Shown in pieces: positions 33,289 to 40,982 of a stretch of DNA of 64,000 nt; positions within the stretch are counted from its first letter, which is position 1; the number at the start of each line of letters is the position of its first letter. Origin of the DNA: Streptomyces sp. MUM 2J. GTDB lineage: Bacteria; Actinomycetota; Actinomycetes; Streptomycetales; Streptomycetaceae. Under the pieces are notes generated by a model. It saw nothing but the letters and a program-made list of their open reading frames with translations. It was not told where the DNA came from and ran no database searches. The stretch lies in contig NZ_JADWYM010000021.1 of the NCBI RefSeq assembly GCF_022414535.1, forward strand, positions 1 to 64,000. Reading direction: 5' to 3'. The position numbers were made by a program, and so were the translations under genes.

Positions 33289-33325
33289 AAGCCCAGCTCA
33301 GGCTTAGCCTGAGCTGGGCTTTTTC
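33289..33325 (+). terminator. 14-bp hairpin with U-tract after tRNA-Thr
   Basis: AAGCCCAGCTCAGG (33289-33302) pairs exactly with 33308-33321 around CTTAG and runs into TTTT. A full intrinsic terminator, rare for this genome, 5 bases after the tRNA. Confidence 0.95.
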
Positions 33326-33683
33326 GTTCAGCGGATGCCGGTGCGTGCCGCCCGCGTGGCGGCCACGGCCGGGACCGCGGGCGTCGCGGGGTCACGGAAG
33401 TCTCGCGTCCGGTGGGCGGGTACGCCTGGCGCGCTGTGCGCGCGGACGCCCGACCGGGGGCTCGGGCCCCGCCGGCACGTCGCGACACGGGTGGCCCGTG
33501 CGAGGGCACGGTGCGGTGGGGTGGACTCGGGCCGGCGCGCGGAAAATCGCCGCAAATGGGAGGCAAAGTGAAGCGGCATCAGGACAACCCCCGCCCTTGA
33601 GGCAACATCTTCGTGAACGACGGGCGGCGTGCGGCAGGGACACGCCGTGGCCGGGTGGCCGGATGGGGTTGGTGAGGGACGTG
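33326..33683 (+). other. Gap between tRNA-Thr and the glycosyltransferase gene
   Basis: 358 bases. An open frame runs through it into the glycosyltransferase, but the residues are Arg/Gly/Pro-rich with no domain. No integrase, direct repeat of the tRNA end or promoter could be recognised. Confidence 0.45.
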
Positions 33684-34574
33684 ATGGTGCCGAGGATCGC
33701 GGTCGCCGTGGTGACCATGGGCAACCGGCCCGCGGAGGTCGACGCCCTGCTGGAGTCCGTGGCCAAGCAGGACGTACCGCCGGCCCGCATCGTGATCGTC
33801 GGCAACGGCTGCCGGCTGCCCGAGTTCGCGCGGCGGCTCGCGCTCCCCGGTGAGGTCACCGTGGTCGAGACCGACGAGAACCTCGGCTGTCCCGGGGGCC
33901 GCAACGTCGCGCTCGCCCGGCTCCGCGAACTCGGGGACGTCGACGTCGTGGTGGAACTGGACGACGACGGGCTGCTCGTCGACCCCGACGTGCTGCGCCG
34001 GGTTCGGGACCTGTTCGCGGCGGACCCGCGGCTCGGCATCGTCGGCTTCCGCATCGCCGACGAGAACGGCGAGACACAGCGCCGGCACGTCCCGCGTGCC
34101 GGCAACGCCGACCCCATGAGCGGCGGTTACGTCACGGGCTTCCTCGGCGGCGGGCACGCCTTCCGCACGGCGATGCTGGACGAGATCGGTGACTGGCCCG
34201 CCCGGTTCTTCTTCGCGCACGAGGAGACCGACCTGGCGTGGCGGGCGGCCGACGCCGACTGGAAGATCCTCTACGCGCCGGAACTGCTCCTGCAGCATCC
34301 GAAGACGTCTCCCGCCCGGCACGCCATCTACTACCGCGTCAACGCCCGCAACCGGGTCTGGCTGGTCCGGCGCCGGCTGCCGCTGCCGCTGATCCCGGTC
34401 CACCTGGCCGTCTGGGTCGCTGTCACCCTGTTGCGGATCCGGTCGCTGGGCGGGCTGCGGGCCTGGTTCGGCGGCTTTCTGGAGGGCGTGCGCTTGTCCG
34501 CCGGCGAGCGTCGGCCCATGCGCTGGCGCACGGTGTGGCGGCTGACCCGGCTGGGTCGCCCGCCCGTCATCTGA
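33684..34574 (+). CDS. GT2-family glycosyltransferase
   Basis: 296 residues from ATG 33684, 5 bases after GAGGG; ATG 33663 would add seven residues. The GT-A fold shows IAVAVVTMGNRPAEVDALLESV, the nucleotide-sugar motif DENLGCPGGRN, a DxD-type VVELDDDGLLV, GFLGGGHAFR, and the acceptor-site FFFAHEETDLAWR. A C-terminal amphipathic or membrane-associated region (PLPLIPVHLAVWVAVTLL) follows. It would transfer a sugar from an NDP-sugar to a cell-surface acceptor at the membrane; donor and acceptor are unknown. It converges on the DNA polymerase gene, with hairpins between. Confidence 0.82.
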   Translation: MVPRIAVAVVTMGNRPAEVDALLESVAKQDVPPARIVIVGNGCRLPEFARRLALPGEVTVVETDENLGCPGGRNVALARLRELGDVDVVVELDDDGLLVDPDVLRRVRDLFAADPRLGIVGFRIADENGETQRRHVPRAGNADPMSGGYVTGFLGGGHAFRTAMLDEIGDWPARFFFAHEETDLAWRAADADWKILYAPELLLQHPKTSPARHAIYYRVNARNRVWLVRRRLPLPLIPVHLAVWVAVTLLRIRSLGGLRAWFGGFLEGVRLSAGERRPMRWRTVWRLTRLGRPPVI

Positions 34575-34593
34575 CAGGGCCCGCCCCCGTCGT

Positions 34594-34619
34594 CCGGACG
34601 CGCCCGCTCCGGCGTCCGG
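34594..34619. terminator. 8-bp hairpin after the glycosyltransferase gene
   Basis: CCGGACGC (34594-34601) pairs with GCGTCCGG (34612-34619) around a 10-base loop, 19 bases after the stop. Confidence 0.55.
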
Positions 34620-34694
34620 CGGTGCCGCCCGTCCCGGTCGTTCGCCGGGGTCGCCCCGGTCGCTCGCCCCGGTGATCCGGCTGCGTACGCCCTG

Positions 34695-34725
34695 CCGTCC
34701 GGACCGGTCCGGCCCGTCCGGACGG
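34695..34725. terminator. 10-bp hairpin between convergent genes
   Basis: CCGTCCGGAC (34695-34704) pairs exactly with 34716-34725. It lies about 47 bases past the stop of the leftward DNA polymerase gene and can also stop rightward transcripts. Confidence 0.6.
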
Positions 34726-34772
34726 TGGTCCGCCCCCGGGGAGACGGGTCGCACCGCGCCGCAGGCGACGGC

Positions 34773-36458
34773 TCACTTGGCGTCCCCGTAGCACTCCACC
34801 ACGGCGGTGGTGAACGGGAAGCGCACCGGCGTCTCACCGAACGTCAGCCGCCCGGCCAGCTCGGCCGCCTCCCGGATCGCCGCGACGACCGCGTCGGCCT
34901 CCTCCCGCGGGCAGTGCACGATCACCTCGTCGTGCTGGAAGAAGACCAGCTCGGCCGCCATGCCGGTGCACCGCTGCCGCAGCGCGGCGAGCAGCAGCAG
35001 GGCCCAGTCGGCGGCACTGCCCTGGACGACGAAGTTACGGGCGAAACGGCCTCGGGCGCGGGCGTCGGTGGAGGCGTAGCCGGGCACCCATGCGTCACCG
35101 CCGCGCTCCTCCTCGGGCACCGGGATGCCCGCCTCCTCCGCCGCGTCCTCCCGGGCTCCGGCCGCCGGTGGGCAGGTCCGGCCCAGCCAGGTGCGCACGA
35201 GGCGCCCCTCCTCGCCGGCCCGCGCGGCGTCGTCGACGTAGGCCACCGCCTTCGGGAAGCGGCGGCGCAGCGCGGCGAGGTTCTTCAGGCCGTCGCCGGA
35301 GGTCTGGCCGTAGACCGCGCCGAGCACCGCCAGTTTGGCCTGGGCGCGGTCGCCGGCGAAGGCCCGGTCGGAGACCGACTGGTACAGGTCGGTCTCGCGG
35401 CCGGCCACCTCCATCAGGCCGGGGTCGCGGGAGACGGCCGCGAGCACGCGCGGCTCCATCTGGTCGGCGTCGGCGACGACGAGCCGCCAGCCGGGGTCGG
35501 CGACCACCGCGCGCCGGATGACCCGGGGGATCTGCAGGGCGCCGCCGCCGTTGGTCACCCAGCGGCCCGTGACGGTTCCGCCCGCCTGGAACTCCGGGCG
35601 GAACCGGCCGTCGCGGACCCAGTCCTGCAGCCAGGCCCAGCCGTGCGCCACCCAGATGCGGTACAGCCTCTTGTACTCCAGCAGCGGTTTCACGGCCGGA
35701 TGGTCGACGGACTCGATCTCCCAGCGGCGTGTCGACCTGACCTTGATCCCGGCCCGGCTGAATGCCTTGACGACGTCGGCGGGCAGGTCGGGGCGGACCC
35801 GGCGGCCGAAGGCGGCCGACACCTCCTCGGCCAGTTCAGCCAGGCGGCGCGGCTCGCCGCCGCCCGCGTACCGTTCGCCGAGCAGGTCGTGCAGCACGTC
35901 GCGGTGGACGTCGGCGCGCCACGGCAGCCCCGTGTGGTTCAGCTCGGTGGCCACCAGCATGCCCGCCGACTCGGCCGCGGTCAGCAGCCGCATCCGGCCG
36001 GGGTGCCCGGCACGCCCGTGGCGCCGCTGCTGCTCGGCGTAGACCTCCAGCAGGTCCGGCAGCGGCAGGGGGACGCCCTGGGGTTCGAACAGGGGTGACT
36101 GGGCTCCCGGTTCGGCCGTGCGCTGGGGCGGGTCGGGCGGTACGGGGCCCCCGCGCAGCCGGGCGAGGGCCGCCGCGGCCGAACGGGGCTCCCCGTACCG
36201 CCCCTCGTGGCCGAGGAGGAGGGTCTCGGCGGCCTCGATGTCGTAGCACCGCGTCACTCGCACCCCCGTGGCGAGCAGCTGCGGATACACCTCGGCCGTC
36301 GAGCGCCAGACCCAGCGGGACACGTGCGGCCTGCTGCGCACGGCTCCTGCCAGGTCCTCCTCCCGGCAGACCGGACCGTCGGGCAGCCCGTCCGGACCGA
36401 GGGGGGCGATGTCCACACCGCCGTCCTCGGCCGGGGCGAGCGCCCACCGACCGGTCAT
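34773..36458 (-). CDS. Family A DNA polymerase with degenerate exonuclease-like N-terminus
   Basis: 561 residues, much shorter than PolA. The polymerase domain has motif A VVADADQMEPRVLA (PolA has DYSQIELR), motif B with KLAVLGAVYGQT and motif C FFQHDEVIVHC. The usual 5'-nuclease domain is absent, and the N-terminal part resembles a decayed 3'-5' exonuclease region. Proteins of this kind are annotated as bifunctional exonuclease/polymerase in streptomycetes; a role in lesion tolerance or repair is plausible but not shown. The motif A changes (Asp-Gln kept, Ile-Glu-Leu replaced) suggest altered nucleotide selection. The start ATG is followed by a well-coding frame; a 9-bp repeat tract lies just upstream. 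Confidence 0.85.
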   Translation of the reverse strand: MTGRWALAPAEDGGVDIAPLGPDGLPDGPVCREEDLAGAVRSRPHVSRWVWRSTAEVYPQLLATGVRVTRCYDIEAAETLLLGHEGRYGEPRSAAAALARLRGGPVPPDPPQRTAEPGAQSPLFEPQGVPLPLPDLLEVYAEQQRRHGRAGHPGRMRLLTAAESAGMLVATELNHTGLPWRADVHRDVLHDLLGERYAGGGEPRRLAELAEEVSAAFGRRVRPDLPADVVKAFSRAGIKVRSTRRWEIESVDHPAVKPLLEYKRLYRIWVAHGWAWLQDWVRDGRFRPEFQAGGTVTGRWVTNGGGALQIPRVIRRAVVADPGWRLVVADADQMEPRVLAAVSRDPGLMEVAGRETDLYQSVSDRAFAGDRAQAKLAVLGAVYGQTSGDGLKNLAALRRRFPKAVAYVDDAARAGEEGRLVRTWLGRTCPPAAGAREDAAEEAGIPVPEEERGGDAWVPGYASTDARARGRFARNFVVQGSAADWALLLLAALRQRCTGMAAELVFFQHDEVIVHCPREEADAVVAAIREAAELAGRLTFGETPVRFPFTTAVVECYGDAK

Positions 36459-36962
36459 GGGAGGAGTCTGGCAGGAGGGTCTGACAATGTGGTCCTACCT
36501 GCGGTTTCTGGGCTCACCCGGCTCACCCGGCTCACCCGGCTTCCCGGCTTCACGGCTCCCCCGAACACGCGCCTTCCTCGCGCCGGTGTCGGCGGGGACG
36601 CCCTGGTCACCCTGGTCGGCGATCTCCTTCGCCGCGTGGCCCTCCGGCTCCGACGGCAGGGCGAGGACCGGGTGGGCGGGGCGCCCTCGGCGCTGCGCGC
36701 CTGCCGGGCCCGGCTGCGGGCGGCCATGACGACGTTGCGTGCGCGAGGTGTGTACCGGCTGAACCTCTGGCGCAGGCCGAGGACCGGCTCCCTGGGCGCG
36801 AACCGCTGCTGCGCCGCCCGCCGGGTGACGCCCATGCCCGTGCCGATGTCGCGGCGCCACGGCACCGTCCCCCGGCCGGTCTTCCGCGGCGGGCACGCGC
36901 GCGGGGCGAGATGTCGCCACGGGCGGGGGCCGGCTGTCGGCGGCCCGTGCCACGATCGACGG
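36459..36962. other. Divergent gap between the DNA polymerase and DUF2786 genes
   Basis: 504 bases. It holds the 9-bp tandem tract close to the polymerase start and the leaderless promoter of the DUF2786 gene at its right end. Several overlapping open frames cross it, but none has a recognisable domain or consistent codon bias. Confidence 0.45.
36511..36537 (-). repeat. 9-bp tandem repeat upstream of the DNA polymerase gene
   Basis: GGCTCACCC three times exactly, followed by degenerate copies to about 36560. On the coding strand of the polymerase gene this reads GGGTGAGCC units, 53 to about 100 bases upstream of the start. Confidence 0.8.
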
Positions 36963-38105
36963 GTGAGCAGCACCGACAACCCGACCGGCACCGTCGACCG
37001 TGCCTTCTCGGCCGCCCTGTACGACACCGGGGACACCACCCTCGACACCGGCGCGTCCCTCCTCGCCGCGGATCCCGCGGCGGACGCCGAGGTGGCGCGG
37101 CGGGGCCGGGAGTTCGTCGCGGGCACCTGGCGACGCGGCTGGCAGCCCGCCGACGTCGTACGCATCGTGCGGCGCGAGCTGGACGACGGGCATGTGCGTC
37201 TCGCCGCGGCGCTGATCCGGGCCCAGGCGCCCGGTGACCGGCCGCGCGGTCCGCGATGGGCCGCACAACTCGGCGCCCTGCCGGAGGACGAGTCGCCCCG
37301 CCCGGACCGCTTCGCGCACGCCACCACCGTGCTGGAGCTGTACCGCCTGCTGCTGCGCCTGCCCGCGCTGGAGCCGCTCGACGAACCGCACCCGCGCTCC
37401 GGTCAGCGGACGCACGCCTCGGGCTCCCGCATGCTCACCCGCATCCGCGCGCTGCTCGCCAAGGCCGAGGCGACCGCGTACCCGGAGGAGGCGGAGGCGC
37501 TCACCGCCAAGGCGCAGGAGCTGATGGCCCGGCACAGCGTCGACGAGGCGCTGCTCGCCGCGCGGGACGCCGACCCCGATGCGCCCGGTGCCTGCCGGAT
37601 CGGCGTCGAGCCGCCCTACGAGCAGTCCAAGGCGGTGCTGCTGGACGCGGTCGCCCGCGCCAACCACTGCCGCGCGGTGTGGAACGAGGCTCTCGGCTTC
37701 TCCACGGTCGTCGGCTTCGAGGCCGACCTGGAGGCGGTCGAGCTGCTGCACACCTCCCTCCTGGTGCAGGCGCAGACCGCGCTGGCCGGGGCGGAGGCCG
37801 CGCAGCGCCGCGGCGGGCGCAAGCGGACCAAGACCTTCCGGCAGTCCTTCCTCGCCGCCTACGCACACCGCATCGGCGCCCGCCTGACCGCCGCGGCGGA
37901 GGAGGTGCTCGCCGACCGCGGCGCCGGCGCCGACCTGCTCCCGGTCCTCGCCTCCCGCGAGGTCGCCGTCACCGCCGAGGCCGACCGGATGTTCCCGGAG
38001 ACGGTCACCACCCGCCTGCGCGGGGTCAGCGACGCCGCCGGATGGGCCGAGGGCTCCGACGCCGCGGACCGGGCCCAGGTCAGGGCCCGTCCCCGGCTCT
38101 CCTGA
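36963..38105 (+). CDS. DUF2786 domain protein
   Basis: 380 residues from GTG 36963. A CACGAT box ends 6 bases before it and there is no Shine-Dalgarno, so the message is probably leaderless. The DUF2786 signature MLTRIRALLAKAEATAYPEEAEALTAKAQELMARHSVDE lies near residues 158-196. The N-terminal part is helical; the C-terminal part has an Arg/Lys patch (RRGGRKRTKTFRQSFLAAYAHRI). DUF2786 proteins have no established biochemical role; some occur near phage or DNA-modifying genes. The DNA polymerase gene diverges from it, which may hint at shared control. Confidence 0.8.
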   Translation: MSSTDNPTGTVDRAFSAALYDTGDTTLDTGASLLAADPAADAEVARRGREFVAGTWRRGWQPADVVRIVRRELDDGHVRLAAALIRAQAPGDRPRGPRWAAQLGALPEDESPRPDRFAHATTVLELYRLLLRLPALEPLDEPHPRSGQRTHASGSRMLTRIRALLAKAEATAYPEEAEALTAKAQELMARHSVDEALLAARDADPDAPGACRIGVEPPYEQSKAVLLDAVARANHCRAVWNEALGFSTVVGFEADLEAVELLHTSLLVQAQTALAGAEAAQRRGGRKRTKTFRQSFLAAYAHRIGARLTAAAEEVLADRGAGADLLPVLASREVAVTAEADRMFPETVTTRLRGVSDAAGWAEGSDAADRAQVRARPRLS

Positions 38106-38396
38106 GCCGGCGGTCCGCGCCGGGACGGGCCGGCCCCGTTCGACGGCGCCCACCGCCGCGCGCACAGCGTGCGACCCGGCCGCGTGGTACCCCGCGTGGT
38201 CGGCGCCGCCCCGCGGGCAAGGTCCCGTCTCCGACACGGCAGCAGCCATGCCATGGCCACGGCCCCGGTCCCGGCCACCCCCGCCCCCGCCCCCGCCACG
38301 GTCGCCGTCCGGTGGTGAACCCGGGTCCGCGGGGTGTGCCTCCGCCCGGGGGCCTTGCGTCCGCAGCGGCGTTCCCCGGCCCGGGAGCGTGGAGCC

Positions 38397-38942
38397 CTAC
38401 GACCCGAGGTCGGCCGTGGGGAGTCCCGACGGCAGCGTGCCGCCCTCGGAGCGGGTGTAGGTCTCGGTGCCGAGGGGGCCCTCCCAGGTGATCCTCAGGG
38501 TGCTTCCGTCGACGGAGTCGACCGTGCCGGACGCCCGGTCCTTGCTGCCGTCGGTGCACTTCAGACGGATGGCCCGCGTTCCCGGCTCCGTCCCGGCGGT
38601 GCCGCTGCACACGGTGCCGCCGGTGGTGAACACGCCGGCCTCCGTGCCGTGGACCACCAGCACCACCGCCCTGCCGCCGGTGGTGGTGAGCCAGTTCCCC
38701 TCCAGGTCGCCGGCGGGTGCACTCGGCGTGCGGGTTCCGCCGCCCCCCGCGGTCGGTGTCGCGGACGGGGCGGGCGTCGCCGACGTCCTGTCGTTCGTGT
38801 CGCCGGCGTCGCTGCACGCCGTCAGCACCAGGGCACCGGTCAGCGCGGCGGCCAGGACGACGGCGGTCGTGCTCCGCGGTCGCCGCGGGGACGCTCCGCG
38901 CGACGTGCGATGCTGAGGACGCGATGAGGGCACCGAGGTCAC
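38397..38942 (-). CDS. Secreted lipoprotein of unknown function
   Basis: 181 residues from GTG 38942 with GGGAG upstream. A long basic n-region is followed by AVVLAAALTGALVLTACSD, giving a lipidated Cys43. A Thr/Pro/Ala/Gly linker precedes a small beta-rich domain, about residues 80-170, with two Cys (VCSGTAG, LKCTDG) that may pair. No family is recognised; the domain resembles small envelope-exposed beta sandwiches only in composition. The 291-base gap to the DUF2786 gene has no gene. Confidence 0.7.
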   Translation of the reverse strand: MTSVPSSRPQHRTSRGASPRRPRSTTAVVLAAALTGALVLTACSDAGDTNDRTSATPAPSATPTAGGGGTRTPSAPAGDLEGNWLTTTGGRAVVLVVHGTEAGVFTTGGTVCSGTAGTEPGTRAIRLKCTDGSKDRASGTVDSVDGSTLRITWEGPLGTETYTRSEGGTLPSGLPTADLGS

Positions 38943-39347
38943 GGGGGCTCCCGAGTCGTAGCCGAGCGGCCGGGTCGTGGACGGCCGGAGGGTCGCAGCA
39001 CGCTACCAGCCGCCGCCGGGCCACCGTCCAGGCCTCTGCCGGAACACCGGACGATCCGCGCGGCACCGGAGCGCCGCAGGACGGAGGGGCCGAAGACCGG
39101 GTGAAGCCGGAACCTCCTCTTCCCATCCGGGCCGCTCCCCCCTCCTCCGTCCAGGAGTCCCGCGGGACTCCCCGTTCCCACGCCGAGCGGACGCCACCCG
39201 CGTCGGCCGGCACCCCGTCCCCTCCTCCCCCTCCCGCCGGAGCCCGGCGCGCCCGCCCGAGCCGGGGTCGCCCGCGCCATGGCCGGTGCGGGGCTCCGGG
39301 TTCCTCCGTGGGCGGGTCGGCCACCGGTACCGGATGCCCTCCGTCCG

Positions 39348-39653
39348 ATGAACCGGCTCCGCTTCCCCGGCGTCGTCGACGTGGAGGTCCCCGTCTACGA
39401 CATCGGGCGGACGCCGTCCCTCCGGCGGGCTGATGCCGGTCCGGCCGACCTGCCGGACCGGATGATCATCCGAACTCTGGAACAGGAAGGCCGCGGACTG
39501 CGTCCATTACAGGTGCACACGGGACTCGATCCGGGTGCCCCGGCGCGCCGGTGGCCTGGGCCGGACATGGACGAAAGCCGGAGCGCGCATGTCCTGCCCG
39601 ACCCGGGGCAGGCGCTGGAAACGGCTTCGGCAAAGCGTCCGTCAAAGCTGTAA
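39348..39653 (+). CDS. Possible small or decayed hypothetical gene
   Basis: An ATG ORF of 101 codons starting MNRLRFPGVVDVEVPVYDIG. The first 26 codons after the ATG all end in G or C, as real genes here do. After that the third positions become mixed (GAT, GGT, CGA, ACT, TTA, TCA). This looks like a genuine N-terminus running into decayed or foreign sequence. No ribosome binding site or family match is seen. It may be noise. Confidence 0.25.
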   Translation: MNRLRFPGVVDVEVPVYDIGRTPSLRRADAGPADLPDRMIIRTLEQEGRGLRPLQVHTGLDPGAPARRWPGPDMDESRSAHVLPDPGQALETASAKRPSKL

Positions 39654-39672
39654 CCGGAGGAACACCCCGTGT

Positions 39673-39717
39673 GCACGTGCATCTGCTCATGCATCTGCAC
39701 GTGAACAGGACTATGAT
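39673..39717 (+). promoter_or_regulatory. Promoter and operator of the DUF397 gene
   Basis: TATGAT (39712-39717) is a good -10 box. Upstream, 39673-39697 is a 25-bp element beginning GCACGTGCATCTGC and ending TGCATCTG. CACGTGCA (39674-39681) and TGCACGTG (39696-39703) form an 8-bp inverted repeat spanning the -35 zone. The same 25-bp element, 23 of 25 bases identical, lies upstream of the ATPase gene. Confidence 0.65.
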
Positions 39718-39779
39718 CCGGCTCAGTTGACCACTGCATCAATGGCCTCATCAGCCAGTGCACCACCGGGGAGCGACCT

Positions 39780-40049
39780 GTGGATCACCACGTGTACGAC
39801 GCCCGCGACGCGTCCGGCGTGTACAACGGCATCGCCGCCACGCAGCTGCACGGGGCGGCCTGGCAGAAGAGCAGACACAGCAACTCCCAGGGATCCTGCG
39901 TGGAGTTCGCCCGGTTGCCGGGCGGTGACGTGGCCGTCCGGAACTCGCGGTTCCCCGACGGTCCGGCGCTCGTCTACACCCGCGCGGAGATCGAGGCGAT
40001 GCTGCTCGGTATCAAGGACGGCGAGTTCGACCACCTCATCGCGGGCTGA
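39780..40049 (+). CDS. DUF397 small protein
   Basis: 89 residues from GTG 39780 with GGGGAG upstream. The DUF397 core WQKSRHSNSQGSCVEFARLPGGDVAVRNSRFPDGPALVYTRAEIEAML is complete. These small proteins are encoded with XRE regulators in streptomycetes (the WhiJ type) and act as partners or antagonists of the regulator. It converges on the ATPase gene; the XRE gene lies 930 bases to the right. A shared promoter element links it to the ATPase gene. Confidence 0.9.
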   Translation: MDHHVYDARDASGVYNGIAATQLHGAAWQKSRHSNSQGSCVEFARLPGGDVAVRNSRFPDGPALVYTRAEIEAMLLGIKDGEFDHLIAG

Positions 40050-40162
40050 TGGGGCGCCGGCCCCCTTCCCGGCCGCCGCTGCCGGCGGACAACGCGGGGC
40101 ATTCGCCCTACGACGCACGGTGACGCGCGTAGATCCGTGGCGCGGGGGAGCGCCGCGGATTC

Positions 40163-40663
40163 TCATGCGGAGTCGGGCCGCAGCCGGAACAGCGCCCAGA
40201 CGACCTTGCCGCCCAGGGTGCCGGCGAGCGGGTGCCAGCCCCAGCCGTCGCTGAACGAGTCGACGAGCAGGAGTCCTCTGCCGGACTCCGCGGAGAAGTC
40301 GTCGGCCTCCCGCGTGACGGGCGACTCCTTGCTGGGGTCGCGCACGGCGCACACCAGGCGCCCGGTCCACCGCAGCAGGTGCAGCCGCACCGGCTGCTGC
40401 GGTTCGGGCGCGCGTACGGGGACCGCCGGGACCGCGTGCCGCAGGGCGTTGGTGACCAGCTCCGAGACGACCAGGCACACGTCGTCGAAGTGGTCCCCGA
40501 GCTCCCACTGGTCGAGGGTCTTGCGGGTGAAGTGCCGTGCGTCGCGCACCGCTTCGTAGCGGGCGGGGAGGGCGCAGGAGGCGGCCTCGGACACAGCCGC
40601 GGGGTCCAGCGGAGGAAGGCCCTGCCGTAAGGGCTCGAGCATGGTCGATCCATTCGTCCCCAT
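40163..40663 (-). CDS. Anti-sigma-factor-like histidine-kinase-fold ATPase
   Basis: 166 residues from ATG 40663 (MGTNGSTMLEPLRQG); ATG 40642 is an alternative. The fold has N-box CLVVSELVTNALRHA and G-box SGRGLLLVDSFSDGWGW, the HATPase_c_2 type found in RsbW-like proteins and in the AbaA-type genes beside WhiJ regulators. It may phosphorylate or sequester a regulator, but no STAS protein is adjacent. It diverges from the XRE gene and converges on the DUF397 gene; all three form one locus. Confidence 0.85.
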   Translation of the reverse strand: MGTNGSTMLEPLRQGLPPLDPAAVSEAASCALPARYEAVRDARHFTRKTLDQWELGDHFDDVCLVVSELVTNALRHAVPAVPVRAPEPQQPVRLHLLRWTGRLVCAVRDPSKESPVTREADDFSAESGRGLLLVDSFSDGWGWHPLAGTLGGKVVWALFRLRPDSA

Positions 40664-40737
40664 GCGAGGCACTCCCGGGAATTCGCGGTCGTTGCGATGC
40701 AGCGGTGGCGCGGCACCATGGTTTCGGATGCGCACTA

Positions 40738-40767
40738 CAGATGCAAGGGCAGATGCACGTGCACGTG
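40738..40767 (-). promoter_or_regulatory. Operator-like element upstream of the ATPase gene
   Basis: On the complement, 40762-40738 reads GCACGTGCATCTGC then CCTTGCATCTG, 23 of 25 bases identical to the element at 39673-39697 and in the same orientation to its gene. An extra CACGTG extends it to 40767. The -10 at the corresponding distance, AACCAT (40718-40723), is weak. Confidence 0.65.
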
Positions 40768-40982
40768 ACCGAATTGGGCCTGCCCGTACCACTTCTTGGC
40801 CATTTTTTCCGCCACCCTCTCGCCCAACTCCCGCCCTCCCTCCGTCATTTCCGTGTCCGCCCCAGGTCCGATGCAGAACGGATGGTTCTCCTTCTTTGCT
40901 TCTCTGTAATCGGACGAGTACTGCTCGAAGTGTTTTAGTGGCAGACTTCGGCTCCTGAAGACGGTTGGGGAGGCAGGCGAAC

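Larger units (their letters stand above)
38943..39779 (+). other. Long gap upstream of the DUF397 gene
   Basis: About 840 bases with one weak small ORF (39348-39653, listed) and the DUF397 promoter at the right end. The left 400 bases show no coding bias. This is among the emptiest stretches of the window and may be a remnant of lost genes. Confidence 0.45.

Noticed and set aside
33289..33325. attL/attR-type site at the tRNA-Thr 3' end
   Set aside because: The repeat here is an intrinsic terminator. No second copy of the tRNA 3' end and no integrase is present.
36726..36840. Possible Cys-containing leader peptide (MTTLRARGVYRLNLW... NRCC)
   Set aside because: No sulfur-metabolism gene follows, the DUF2786 gene has its own leaderless promoter, and the resemblance to Cys leader peptides is slight.
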